DNA of 64,000 nt from NCBI GenBank assembly GCA_903813345.2, contig CAIIXF020000002.1:20660455-20724454 (forward strand), in the 5' to 3' direction. A program made the position numbers and the translations under genes. Under the pieces are notes generated by a model. That model saw only the letters and a list, made by a program, of their open reading frames with translations. It was not told the origin of the DNA and did not search any database. The DNA is from Owenia fusiformis (taxonomy: Eukaryota; Annelida; Polychaeta; Sabellida; Oweniidae). Shown here piece after piece: positions 47,301 to 63,331 of this stretch (within the stretch, counting starts at the first letter, position 1; each line of letters starts with the position of its first letter).

Positions 47301-50300
47301 GAGATGATCCCGGAAGTCTCTCGCAATGTAAGCCAATGGGTTGGTCTCATCAGAAATTTTACTGAAGATGGAGTCCCGTTCTTGCACTGTGAGTTTATTA
47401 TCCACAAAGAAGCGATGTCCCAGGGGATGGCATAACCATTGGAGGGAGTGGGCGGTGCTTGTAGAAGAAATGCAGACACGCCTTGCCTTACTCAAGAAGA
47501 ATCTCTGAAATAAACATTGACTTAATTAAACCGAAATCTGGATGGTTCTATTTTGCATAGTAAAGTGATCTGAAAGTAAGTTGTCCACAGTTTTTTAAAT
47601 TCCACGTACTAGTATATAAATTATTTTACTTATAAGTGAACTGTGGTAAATATATAGTACATTAAGTGATTAGCACCGTTATTAAAACTAACATCTGAAT
47701 CCTGTAATCAACCGAGATATGAAACAGTTCAAGAAGTTGAATTCTCAAAGCCACTTTCCAACAAAGTTCACCATAGACAGGACGCCTTGTCAGTGATTTT
47801 CTTAAATGGATTAAAGCCAAACTGACTTAAGACAGGAACTCAATTCTTCAGTAACACTTACTGCTAAGAACTGCAGCCTGTCTGGGAAGTACGTCTTAAC
47901 ACTGAGGGCAGCCGTGGCATAGATATCTGTCAGTGTCTGTTTGTCCATAGCAGGGCCTGCTGTCTCTCCAAGGTTGACAGCACACAGAGCAAGGTTCATG
48001 CTGCTGTAGTCTGTACCAGCTACCTTATCTTAATACAAATAGTACATATATCATTATTGAATGGAGGGATCCTTTGGAAAACTCACTCACTCACTCTTAA
48101 ACTAGAAAATGGCAACTCCACCTAGTAGCAAATCCCAACGGACTGACGGAGGGCTTCACTATATCCCTACCGAACTTTGTTCGTTGGGATAATTAGGAAT
48201 AAATAACTAAACTTTTGAATGGTCAAGTTAAATATTAGATGAAATAACTAAAAGGAATTGTGTTTTAACAAGTCAGAAAATCTTAACATGCATTAAATTG
48301 ACTCGCTAGAAAATCATAAACTTCATTTTCGGAAATTATCAGACTGAATCAGTGAGCATAATGAGTCATGACACTTTATAATGGCATTTACACAGTGATT
48401 TATATATAATTGGATGTAGAATACTTACCAGTCATGTATAAATGATTCAGCTTATTATACACAACGGCTGCATCGTGTGCCGATGTCTGTATGTCTGTCG
48501 CCTTTATGTTGTCATAGCGAAGCATACCAGCTTTCCCCGTCATCCAATGAGCAATGTGTAAACGATGCAAGATCTGACGGAACGATTGCCAAAGGAGGCT
48601 AGCAAATAAGTCAAACTTTGATGTTGGTAGAGGGCGCCCGAGTGCTTGGAGACATCGTCGTAGATTGTTTGCAGCATTTGTGTATTCACCCTATAAAAGA
48701 GGTTCAATTAATCCACAATGCTTTGATTTGATTCCCATAATGCATCAACATGAGCAGGATTTAAAACTTACAACTACTTAACTAAACAGCCCATACAATG
48801 GGAATCACTTTTCACTTGGAAATGAATTTGGAAAACCAGTTGCTTATTGTGCAATGGACTGAATGCCAATGTGGTAAATTGTGGCAATAACACTTTCAAT
48901 CTTAGTTGAAAGAATGAAAGGTCAAAATTATTAACGCATGTGATACATAAACATGCCCAAAATCACCCTTTACACATACATTAACCATGGATGTAGACAA
49001 AAACCCAACTCACCCTCACACAGTCAGCGTCAGCCTGCTTCTTATGACGCCAGTATATGACAGAGGCATCAGAGAGAGCTTTCGTGACAGGCTCCCCATA
49101 CACCAACAGCTTTGTAAGTACCGCAATGATGACTACGGCATTCAAGGCCCATACTGATACACTTGGAATTAGCCAGTTAGTCCAGCTTTGCAGTTCACTC
49201 ACATCTGAAAATAAGAACATATTTTGAATCTGAATGTTGTGCCCAACAATTTGTATTCTTGTAGATCTTAATTATTCTAAAATATAATTAAACTCAATGA
49301 TCTATTCAAAATATATACACATGCTCAACTTTAAAATTTTCTTATAAGCTTACCTTCATCGTAGGAGTTCAATGTTCTTCCGCTAGCATGCCCATGCCCG
49401 TAATCGTCAGAGGTCCCTAGCGCCATCTGGTGTCCAAACAGCATACTAAATGGATTGAACATTAGAATGCCAAACATGAAGGCACAGAGGGCCATCCTAG
49501 AACGGTCCACCATTCCATAGTTGGTGAAGCTAAATGCCTCCTTGGTTTTGTCTGAAAGAAGATTAATGTACATTTATACATTACGACAAATAAAAGAGAC
49601 AACCTTTTAAAAATTGATTCTCTCAACGCTCAAAGGACTCCTTGGTTTTGTATGGAAGAAGAATATTAAAGATCTTTAATTGTTATAAGTCCCTTAACCA
49701 GATGGGGAATAACAAACACCAGGGTTCAAAGATGACATACGCTTATAATGTAAACCTGTATTAAGATGACATACACCTCTGATTGGTCAAAAGTAGACAA
49801 ACAAATGATGTCATCAAAGGGCAGTTTCAAAATTTTCAAAATATGCATGCATTCGAACGAACGAAGGTGGTAAGCAAGAGATTCAATTATGTCTGTCATC
49901 TTTAAAACTCTGGGACTTTCCCTCCTCTTTCCCTTAACAACAGTTATTATGATAAAAGGAGCTAAATGACAATTTTATTTGTGAAACATGAGGATCTTTA
50001 AAATCATTCAAATAATAGGCAAATCAACCTATTCAAATTTCCTTATATGATAGTAAGTAGTGTTATCAGAGTGAACTTAATTTTTGTCACAACTAACAAA
50101 ACTCATCTCAAAAACATGATTTCAATAAATCATGTGGAACATAATAAGCAAAATAAAATTATAGTAAATACATGTACATACTGGGAGATATTTCATCAAA
50201 TCTGGGGCTCATAGATCCTGTACTGGAGCTGCCTTCTCCGTCGCTCATAGACCGAGGGCTCATGGATGAGGGGGGTGGGGACACAGAGCCTGGGGGTGTC

Positions 50301-53300
50301 AGGTCATTTATTTCTGTCTTCACTTTATCGCCAAGCAAAAGATCTTCAATATCTAAAATAAGAGCATGTTCATTAAGTGATGTCTAGGTGCAGGGAAAAA
50401 GCTGAATATCAAAATATGACAAAATCTTTGTGAAAGCAACTTTATTCTGTTTTTACGGAGCAGTTTATGAAAACTAGGACCAGTATAGAATTCAATTACT
50501 CTCTCTGTTCTCATTTTTTGAAATACTTACTGACGTTCTTGTTTTTCTGTAAGTGCATTTTCAGCACAAGATTTTCTTGCTTCAGCCTCTGGTTTGTGGA
50601 TTGTAAGAAGCGAATGTATTCAACAGCCTTGCGTAAAATAGCTGACTTGTTCAACTAGAAACAAAAATAAAATAATAAAAACACAGTCAACCTCTTTTCA
50701 TCAAGTCTAACCCCCCCACAAAGTTAGATGGTAATTTACGACAAATATATTCTTATTTGACTGACTTCAGAGAACACTTATATTCAAAAATGGTTAACAT
50801 TTTGAGATGACCCCAAATGTCAGTTAATGTTAAAATCCATGAACATCTGCAAATACATGTTAAGAGGTAGTTCCTAAAATAGGTGTGTAATAGAAGACTG
50901 TTTGCACATGTCTGTTATAGTTTATCATTTTTGTGTTTCTTGTTTGACTACACCACTTGCCGATTGCGATTGCATAGGCACCCCTTACAACATATACCTC
51001 GAAAAAATCATGAAGATAAAGATTGTGAAGATAAAATGGAATCGGCAAGAACTAGCGTGAACAAGCATCGGGTGTATAATTTTATGAAGATGCAAGAAAA
51101 CCACCTCTTTTAGCAAATGTTTATCGAGGATAAACAAAACACATGAAAACAGCAGAACCCTCACGAGAAACTTTTTAAAGGTCAAGGTCACTTTTTACAT
51201 ATTTTTTGAACATGAATAGCATCAAATTAATTAACCAATTTTTTTAACAGGTCACATTGACATTGCTAATATTTAGCAAGTATATATATTTATAAGCATA
51301 CTTTTTCCGCTTATGTAAAAGTACAAAAATGTAAAAAATCCATGTCACGAATTTCACTGAGACAATGTAAGTTAATATGTCGCTTGTACATTTTGTTGAC
51401 ATTGATGGATCTATTAATCAAGAATGGTTTATGGTTTGAACAGGAGCATTTATCAAAATCAATGTGGTTAATCAATCAATTTATAAGTTATGAAGCACAT
51501 ACAGAACTGGTTGTAAAAATTTCATCCATTGTAGGGCCACTTCAGACTTTTAAAATCAAAAACATTTCTAAGTTCAATTTCTTATCTCACTTGCAAAATA
51601 TATCCTGTTGTATCTCTAATCGTAATATTTGATATTTCGATAACCCAGCATTGTAGTTTACTTTAACAAGGTACTTCACTTGAGTAACACTAACACATGT
51701 CTACAGTCGACATTTTAACACACTCCCAAATTCATGTCCTTTTTTAGCCAGACTTGTTTGTACAATATACATGCCCTTAGATACGAGAACAATGCTTCAG
51801 AAATCATATTCAATTTGTTAATTCAACATTTCATCATTTCTCAAGCGCATGATTGTAAATATATATTTCAGTTCCCTTAAAATAACACTCACAGCACTGG
51901 AGCAAATGAACACTGGATCATATTACAAACTGATAAAAAATAGCACTTTCAAAGTGTGATTAAAAAGTATCCATAATGATATCAACCAAATAGGTTACAC
52001 AGTGTTTGCAAAGCACAAAGTTGAAAAATCCATTTGCAACCAGCTGAAAATTTGAAAAATATGACACATCAAACAAATATAAAAGAACACACAGGAGGAC
52101 ACTTATTTGTATAAGGTCTATGCAGTCATAACTATTGCCCATTTCATCAATAAGATATGTTACTATGGTAATTTCTCACCTTTGCTTCTGTGCCCACAAT
52201 GAGATCTTTCAGCTCCATGATCTTATCATTGATGCTTAATCGATAGCGTTTTTCTATTGCATTATGGGCCGTTCTCTTTTCTCCCTTTGCTGGCTTGGGT
52301 GGCGTATCGTCCATGCTATCAGAGGGGAGTCGATCGATTGGAAGCTTGTCCGGCTGAACGACCTGTATTGGGATACTTGTCAGGGACATCGCGTTGCCAT
52401 TGGTGACCAGCGCTTGTACCGGAGAAGATGTGATTGATGTGTTTATTGAGCTTAAAGCCTGTGTGGTTAATACGACAGTTGGTGTCTGCGTGGCAGCAGG
52501 AGGAGGGCTTGCTACGACGCATGCTTGTTCAGCCGCCTCTGTCTTCACTTGGACACCAGATTGAAGTAATAACTAGAAACATCAAACAATAAAATTAAAT
52601 TAAATGTTAGTTTTTATTTTCAATATGTAATGGCCAATCTAAAATATTCAAATATCTTTTTAAAAAATAACTTCTTCAATTTTTTTCAATTTGCGCATTA
52701 TTTAAAGATAATTAACAAGAATACCAGAGAAAGCATGCCTACAGTGTACGTTCTACTTACAAATCTAGTTTTTCAAATCAGTGAGCCTCGTGTATTCTGA
52801 TCTGAGCTTCTCTAACCTAACCCAAGCTTCAACTGATGCTAACTTACAAAAAACACCCCTCATAGAACACTCTTGACCTTCAACTTAGAACAACCCACTT
52901 AATCAATGTCAAGAATATTTGTTTTACTTTTGTTCATGGCCTTATGTATATGGAACCCTTTATTAAAGTGACTCGGCAACTACCCTTGAATAAAATATCT
53001 CAGATCATTTAGGTATTGATATTGATTTAACTAATTTAGTGCATTTAGTGATTAAGATTTATTTATGTTTTAAAAGTTTATTTTCACTAGAATCTTGTTA
53101 TTTCTTCTGTTTCTCATTATTATTATTTTAGATTGTAAAAATTATACAATGAGCATTCAGACTATCACCATGGCAACAAACAAAACAATCCAGCTGTGAA
53201 AAACATCAATTTTCAAATTCATCATTTTTCTCTTCATTAAAAGGACCCATGTAAAGTTTCAACTACTTTGGCATAGCTTATACCTATTGCTACAAACTTT

Positions 53301-55738
53301 TTTAAAGAGAATACCAAAATGATAAAAACAATTTCAATCAATTATGTGGGCCCTTAAAATGTACCTCATTTCTTTACATTTCAATATTATAACATAATCT
53401 GGAGGGTACGTTTTCAAATTCTTTTTAATTTGGGGTAATTTCTCTCTTTTTGCACCTTTGGATATAAATCCAGACTCCTGGGAGTACCTTATTGATTGCA
53501 ATGTCAGTAAGATTGATAGCGCAAATGCAAATATTTGGTAAGAAAATATTATTCATTGTGATTTTGAAATATGGATGTTAGAAAAAAACTGGTATTTGTA
53601 ATGTCTGAAGCCAAGTGCAAATAGGCTGTATACAGTGTATGTAGCACTTTGGAGGTGTTCTACTTACAGAGGTTCATTTAACATGAATTCAATTGTTCAT
53701 GGGACTCTGAAGTGTTCCACCTACAGAAATGTTCCAATTAAAGAGGTGTTCCACTTTACAGGTTAAGTCAAGCAATTCACAACATGTCAGGATAACTCCA
53801 TCACAAACGCGAGCATTTTCAAATAAGGTGCCATTTTTGTGTGAGGAGTGAAGGCTTTATTTCTAACAGTTTGGCATATAAGATGTTACAATGACAGTAC
53901 AGAGGGCAACACATAGATCATTTCAAAGGTGGTTAAACAGACCATTTCTCCAGATAAAACATGTTCTACATTTGAAAATAATGAGACAGATATTCTCGCT
54001 GAATGTTCTTGCAACATTTGGTTTATTTAACAATCAATGAGTCAAGTGTGAAAAAGATCCATGATAATAATACATGTATTCTAATCATTTATTTTTCAGG
54101 TCGCCTAACACCAATAAGGCGAGCTTTTGAGACCCCACTTATGGGACAATTGAAGACTAATAATAATGTAGACACATTTTAAAAGTGAAATCATTTCAAT
54201 TATCACGGAATGGTTTAAATTAGCTACCAATGTCACGTGTTACATTGACAGATGGATTGTCGGATAGGCATGGGTGATATTGGTTCAGAGGATTTTTAAA
54301 GAGAAAATGACCCAATGACCAATTTTTGAATTATTTTGCTCAAAATTGCAGAAAAACATTTGACAAGTCCAACCAGGGAGGTTCTGGGAAGATCCAGGAA
54401 GCATTGATAATTAAATAATAAGGGCCTCTGATATATTGGCCTGGTACTTTAATAAAATTGAAGTTTCTTTAAATTTTTACATGATGGGAACTACCTCACC
54501 TGTTGAAGCTGCTGTGTATTTATACTGCTCAGTTGCTGCGTGTTGATAGTACCAAGCTGCTGGGGCTGTACAATCTGGGGCTGAGATTGAACCTGTGGGG
54601 GTGGGGACGGGGTCTGGATCTGAACCTGAGGGGTCAGGAGCTGCTTCAAGTTCAGCTGATCTGAGGGTGTGATTTGAGTTTGGGCAACACGTGGTTGTGT
54701 TAACTGCTGTAACAGCTTCTGTAATGCTAACCTCTGCTGTTCTTCTTGCTGCTGTTGTTGCTGCTGCTGCTGCTGCTGTTGTTGTAAATAACTGTTCAAT
54801 AATGTTGTATTTAGAGTTGTTGTTGTTGGTGAGGTTGTTTGGGGTGCAGTCAACGTCTGTGGCTGGATTCGAGCAGGTACTTCCTGCTTCACTTGTGTTT
54901 GAGAGAGGACTGGATTATTGGCATAATTGACCAAATCATCAAAGTTGAGATCATCTGTTAGCATAGAAGTTTGATCAGTATTGAGTACACTGTCACTGGG
55001 CAAGTTGAGTGAATCGTCCAGAATAGTGAAATTGTCCAATTTAGTATCTTGTTGGATATACTGTGTGAGATCTGGAAAATAAAATTTCATTGTACTCACG
55101 AGGCATTTACTGAGCTTGACTGCCTTGAACATGATCTGAAAAAAATATGGCGCATACCGGGGGCGCGTACACCAAGTTCAACTCATGCGTCAACTTCAAA
55201 CATGTTTAAATAGATGTTGATACATAAATCATTGGGCTTTGAAATTAGTAGATCTTTCAACTGGGTCATGACTCATGTATGGGGTGAGCAGAGGAATAAC
55301 GCCACATCAACTTTCCCCCCTCCCTTCCACGATCCCAAACAGATGTCAAACATAAATTTCATATGGGCTTGTAGCTCGTACTATACATTTGATATCTGTA
55401 CATAACTGGCATCTAAAAGATGTGACACGGGTAGCATTCATGAGAACATGAACATGTTTTGCTTTATATACTATCGTATAGAAGAAGTTACCGTTGCATA
55501 TCATAATATCAGATGTTTTCAGAATTTTTTTATGAAATATCTGAGCGGAAGTGACCGTGTTTACATTCACATTTATGCAAAACTACATGGTCAATGTTAG
55601 CAAAAATTTACTAAAATGTGACTTACCATCTAAGTTGTCTAATACATCATTTTCGAGCGTTTCACTTGGCATTAAATGGTGTTTTAAATCGGGTAAAGGG
55701 TCCGATGAAAACGGCCAGTTCATTCCTTGGTCCGCCAT
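44314..55738 (-). CDS. SREBF: sterol regulatory element-binding protein (bHLH-LZ membrane transcription factor)
   Basis: Fifteen coding exons on the minus strand: 55738-55627, 55071-54500, 52572-52180, 50654-50531, 50352-50182, 49551-49354, 49204-49014, 48690-48429, 48028-47862, 47504-47233, 46802-46569, 46415-46244, 45610-45431, 45048-44934 and 44552-44314. All phases agree: 3402 nt, 1133 residues (human SREBP1/2 are about 1,140). In order: acidic activation region; polyQ (13 Q, 134-146); bHLH-zipper about 326-400 with the SREBP-specific Tyr338 in EKRYR; VKTE (411-414) and a TPPGS phosphodegron (419-423); DRSR (473-476) before TM1 with LC (479-480) and NP (490-491) for site-2 protease; loop; TM2 about 534-559; C-terminal SCAP-binding domain ending with [13 protein letters not shown] and [10 protein letters not shown]. 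An ER/Golgi-processed regulator of lipid synthesis. Weak spots: acceptor of exon 9 (TATTAAG) and donor GTTTGG after exon 14. Confidence 0.96.
45290..45350. repeat. 21-bp tandem repeat in SREBP intron 13
   Basis: Three units of GATTGAACAGCCATTCTA with small changes. Non-coding, between exons 13 and 14. Confidence 0.6.
45790..45930. repeat. 25-bp tandem repeat in SREBP intron 12
   Basis: Five units of CTATATTTGTTGCAAGGGCC-TGTCT with substitutions, between exons 12 and 13. It produces a spurious repetitive open frame on the plus strand. Confidence 0.75.
47061..47205 (-). mobile_element. MITE family B, copy 2 (SREBP intron 10)
   Basis: Reverse complement begins TTATGTCACCACCACAAG and shows the same block order as the copy at 15376-15525. 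It sits between SREBP exons 10 and 11, in sense orientation relative to SREBP transcription. Confidence 0.7.
53640..53768. repeat. CAGTAAAACCTGT family, diverged copy (SREBP intron 2)
   Basis: Contains GAGGTGTTCTACTTACAGAG, AAGTGTTCCACCTACAGA and AAAGAGGTGTTCCA phrases of the family. The ends are eroded. The rest of intron 2 (52573-54499) shows nothing I can name. Confidence 0.45.
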
Positions 55739-56212
55739 GATGCTGTCTTGTTGCTGATAGTATGAGCACAGTCGACCAATCAGAAACGAGGACAGCATCG
55801 GCTGATTTTACGTCGTGAACTCAGTAGACTACAAAATGTGGAGTATACATAAAAGAACTTGGAAAATGTCCAGGGTTAAAATCCGGGCTAAAAGCGTAAA
55901 TTGACGGGTATGAATAACAATAGAAACACAGTTTTCACCTGCACAATTTTGTTCGTGTGCCAAATAATATTCGCTAAACCTGAGACTAACATAAATTAAT
56001 GATGGTCTCAGGCGACACGACTATATATATACAAATAGTGACTACCATTGAGGGCAATAGTGTAAATTATTTCCCCAAGGGAATATCCTCTACAATGTAC
56101 TATTCCCGAAGCCGCACTATACCCTATACTGACTCTTGTCCCGTCTCCTCTGCGAAGGCCAAAACGGCTTAGAAAGCCCCCTCCCCGGGTCCATTGTTAG
56201 CATTATAAGCTG

Positions 56213-56220
56213 TGACGTCA
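56213..56220. promoter_or_regulatory. CRE octamer TGACGTCA, site 1
   Basis: Perfect palindromic CREB/ATF consensus, 475 bp upstream of the SREBP ATG in the divergent SREBP-p62 region. Confidence 0.5.
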
Positions 56221-56491
56221 TCAGATGCTCAACAGAAATGTTTGCCTCTGAGACTCTCACTTGACAAATTCAATCGCGTTTAACACGCGGAATAGATTAT
56301 CATAACACTTGAAATTACACAGACGTATTGAGCTTAGGGAACTTTATACACGTTGCTTATATTGTATCGTTCACGCACGTCTGTCATGGTGAACGGAGTT
56401 GATTTGTGTTTGTGCTCATCCTCCATTTTTCTGTTTTTCGTCTGCGCAGTGATGATGCGCAGACGTTTCCAAGGGTAATAGAACTTGCAAT

Positions 56492-56541
56492 TGTGACGTC
56501 AGCGGGCAATAGTTCAAATGTATATTCCCGCTGACGTCACA
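56492..56541. promoter_or_regulatory. paired CRE octamers in an inverted repeat
   Basis: TGACGTCA occurs at 56494-56501 and 56532-56539. Each is joined to CGGG/CCCG so that GTGACGTCAGCGGG and CCCGCTGACGTCAC are exact inverses around a 20-bp loop. This is either a paired ATF/CREB site or the end of a small inverted-repeat element; GGGCAATAGT here recurs near 56053. Confidence 0.5.
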
Positions 56542-56589
56542 TTTGAGGGAATATAACTTTCCGAGGGAAATAGGAAATCTATTTCGGAA

Positions 56590-56597
56590 CACGTGAC
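56590..56597 (+). promoter_or_regulatory. CACGTGAC E-box (CLEAR-like)
   Basis: CACGTGAC matches the core of the TFEB/MiT CLEAR element, and E-boxes are also bound by SREBP itself. It lies between the two genes, 852 bp upstream of the SREBP ATG and 980 bp upstream of the p62 ATG. A single 8-mer is weak evidence on its own. Confidence 0.35.
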
Positions 56598-57179
56598 TAG
56601 GTATTGACCAATCAGGATTTGTGTTACATATTGGGTATATAATAATACAGTATATTACATAATGCCCGATATCTAATGAACAACCCTTCAAAAAGTCCTT
56701 GGATTTTGATATTTCGATGCTAAGAAAATCATTTACAGCACACACTAAGTCATTGGTTTTCCAAATTTTGAAAGAATTTAATTTTTGGGTCGGCTATGGG
56801 GCTTAACTTGATTTGGAGGAGTGCAGAATGTCATTCGACTTTTTGATCATATCTGCACTTCACAGTTCAAAGGCAACTTATGTAGTAATATAAAACCACC
56901 TTCTAATTGCCTCATTGACCCTTTATTGTTTCTTTTATCCCAAAATCAGGAAATTAGGGTGATAAACAGGGGGATTTTGTAGGGACGAATTTCAATCACA
57001 AAAAGTAACTTCGAGTGACAATTTAAACACCTCCCTCGAGTGTAATTTAAGCATTCTCATTGGTGTAATCATGATTGTAAATGATTTGTCCAAGTGCCGG
57101 TAGTTGTGCTGACATAATCTTTATTTTCCTCGTGAAACAATCAACAATGATAATTCCGTCTTCACATGCGCCATGGGAT

Positions 57180-57207
57180 TTCCAGAATATTGCAGAATGT
57201 TCCAGAT
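57180..57207. promoter_or_regulatory. six-unit heat-shock element upstream of p62
   Basis: Alternating pentamers in strict 5-bp phase: TTC (57180), GAA (57185), TTG (57190), GAA (57195), TTC (57200), GAT (57205). Four units are perfect and two have one mismatch each. This is a strong HSF1 binding site by consensus, about 235-260 bp before the predicted p62 start site. Confidence 0.75.
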
Positions 57208-57211
57208 TGAA

Positions 57212-57222
57212 GTGACTCTGCA
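57212..57222 (+). promoter_or_regulatory. antioxidant response element GTGACTCTGCA
   Basis: Perfect match to RTGAYNNNGCR, the CNC-bZIP (NRF2/CncC)-small Maf site, 5 bp beyond the heat-shock element. SQSTM1 is an established NRF2 target through such an element in mammals, so the position on the p62 side is meaningful. Confidence 0.6.
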
Positions 57223-57261
57223 TTTTATAGATTACCAATCAGGGATTCTGCAAATTTAAAA

Positions 57262-57269
57262 TGACGTCA
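57262..57269. promoter_or_regulatory. CRE octamer TGACGTCA, site 4
   Basis: Fourth perfect CRE in the divergent region, about 180 bp upstream of the predicted p62 transcription start, in AATGACGTCATT (a 12-bp palindrome). Confidence 0.55.
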
Positions 57270-57409
57270 TTCCGGATGTTGTGGCAAGTTGCGCAAATTG
57301 AGCTGCGCATTCGTCCGATGTTGACATTTTGTGGATGATTCAGCAACGAAACGTCTGAAAGTCATCGTCGATTTCATCAGTTCGAACCATCGAGAGCCCC
57401 ATTGCTCCA

Positions 57410-57441
57410 TATATAAAGGGGGTCTACAATTCAGTGATCAT
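57410..57441 (+). promoter_or_regulatory. TATA box and initiator of p62
   Basis: TATATAAAGG at 57410-57419, with TCATTA placing a start-like A at 57440, 30 nt from the first T of the TATA box. This implies a 5' UTR of about 137 nt without introns before the ATG at 57577. Confidence 0.65.
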
Positions 57442-57576
57442 TACTAGACAACTGTCAACTCTAAACAGACTGAAGGGAAACGCTGAAACTACGAGTTATA
57501 CAACGCAATAATCTAAATAAGGACTAAGGAAAAAAATTTAAGCTGAAGTCTAGATCGAATTTGAAAGAAAACAAAA

Positions 57577-62320
<4,744 letters not shown>

Positions 62321-63290
62321 ATGAAGAACATGGACTGACACGGATTGACATGGAAAACGACAAACCCGAGAAAACGCTGCAGTGTAGTGATTTTGTGATG
62401 CTTTGACATTTATAGTATATAGCATTATATATACATGTATAAAGATAATAGTTGGAAAAATGGGTTAAATGTAACATATTGACATATACAGGCGGTTACT
62501 TATAATGGACTTTGAAATTATATAATACCTGGTGGTATATGTATATTACGAGCTTGAGGGATTTGACACTTCGTTAAGTGTTACATTATTAGGTATAAGA
62601 TCATGATAAGAGTGTACACACATAGTGTAGCAAAGTGTATAGAAATGGGAAAGTTGTATGTAGCCAGACAATTGTATGTAACCAGACAATTGTATGTAAC
62701 CTAACACTACAAGTATATCTAAGAAAAGACAGAATTGGCCTGCGAACCATTGTGTTTACCCTCCTCCATGACAGATAACACTCATCAATCCCATAATCCC
62801 CCACTTTTGATTCTCAATGCTGATTGGCTAAATGATATTAGATGTATGATGGGATACACATGTCCCAGCATTCATCTTCATTCTCAATGCTGATTGGTTG
62901 ATTGGAGTCAGGTGGTTAAATGGGTGATGGGAAATATCTGTCAAAAGCTAGCCTAGTAGAGATGTATAATTAGAAATTCTCCATCTTTACTTACTAAGCA
63001 TTAACATGCTCAATGTGGAAAATAGCACAACACAGAAATAAAATAAAATAAATAAATCATGAATATGAATCATTTCACTGTCATATAAGTTGATCTTGAA
63101 ATTATTCATATTTTTTTTTGATATGTGTTTTGATACAGTGAGCATAATTTCATTTCGAAAGTTGGAGGTAGACTTAAGTCTAAGATTTTGACAAGGGTAT
63201 CAGCAAATGGTTCGCAACTGTGCTTGAATTGTAACATCCTATCTGTTCTTAGTTAAATAAACTGCAGCATCGTGTATTCTTCTAACTGTA
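62321..63290 (+). other. probable 3' UTR of p62
   Basis: Unique sequence after the stop codon, with a 17-bp triple repeat (TGTATGTAACCAGACAAT) near 62650-62705, AATAAA copies at about 63037-63055 and a further AATAAA at 63256-63261. The last suits cleavage near 63280. Confidence 0.5.
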
Positions 63291-63331
63291 AACATATTGT
63301 GTATTGTTGATTATATTTTCTGTTATATTAC

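Noticed and set aside
54691-54930. Plus-strand frame with poly-Ala/Val opposite the SREBP polyQ
   Set aside because: Antisense reading of the CAG/CTG repeat in exon 2.
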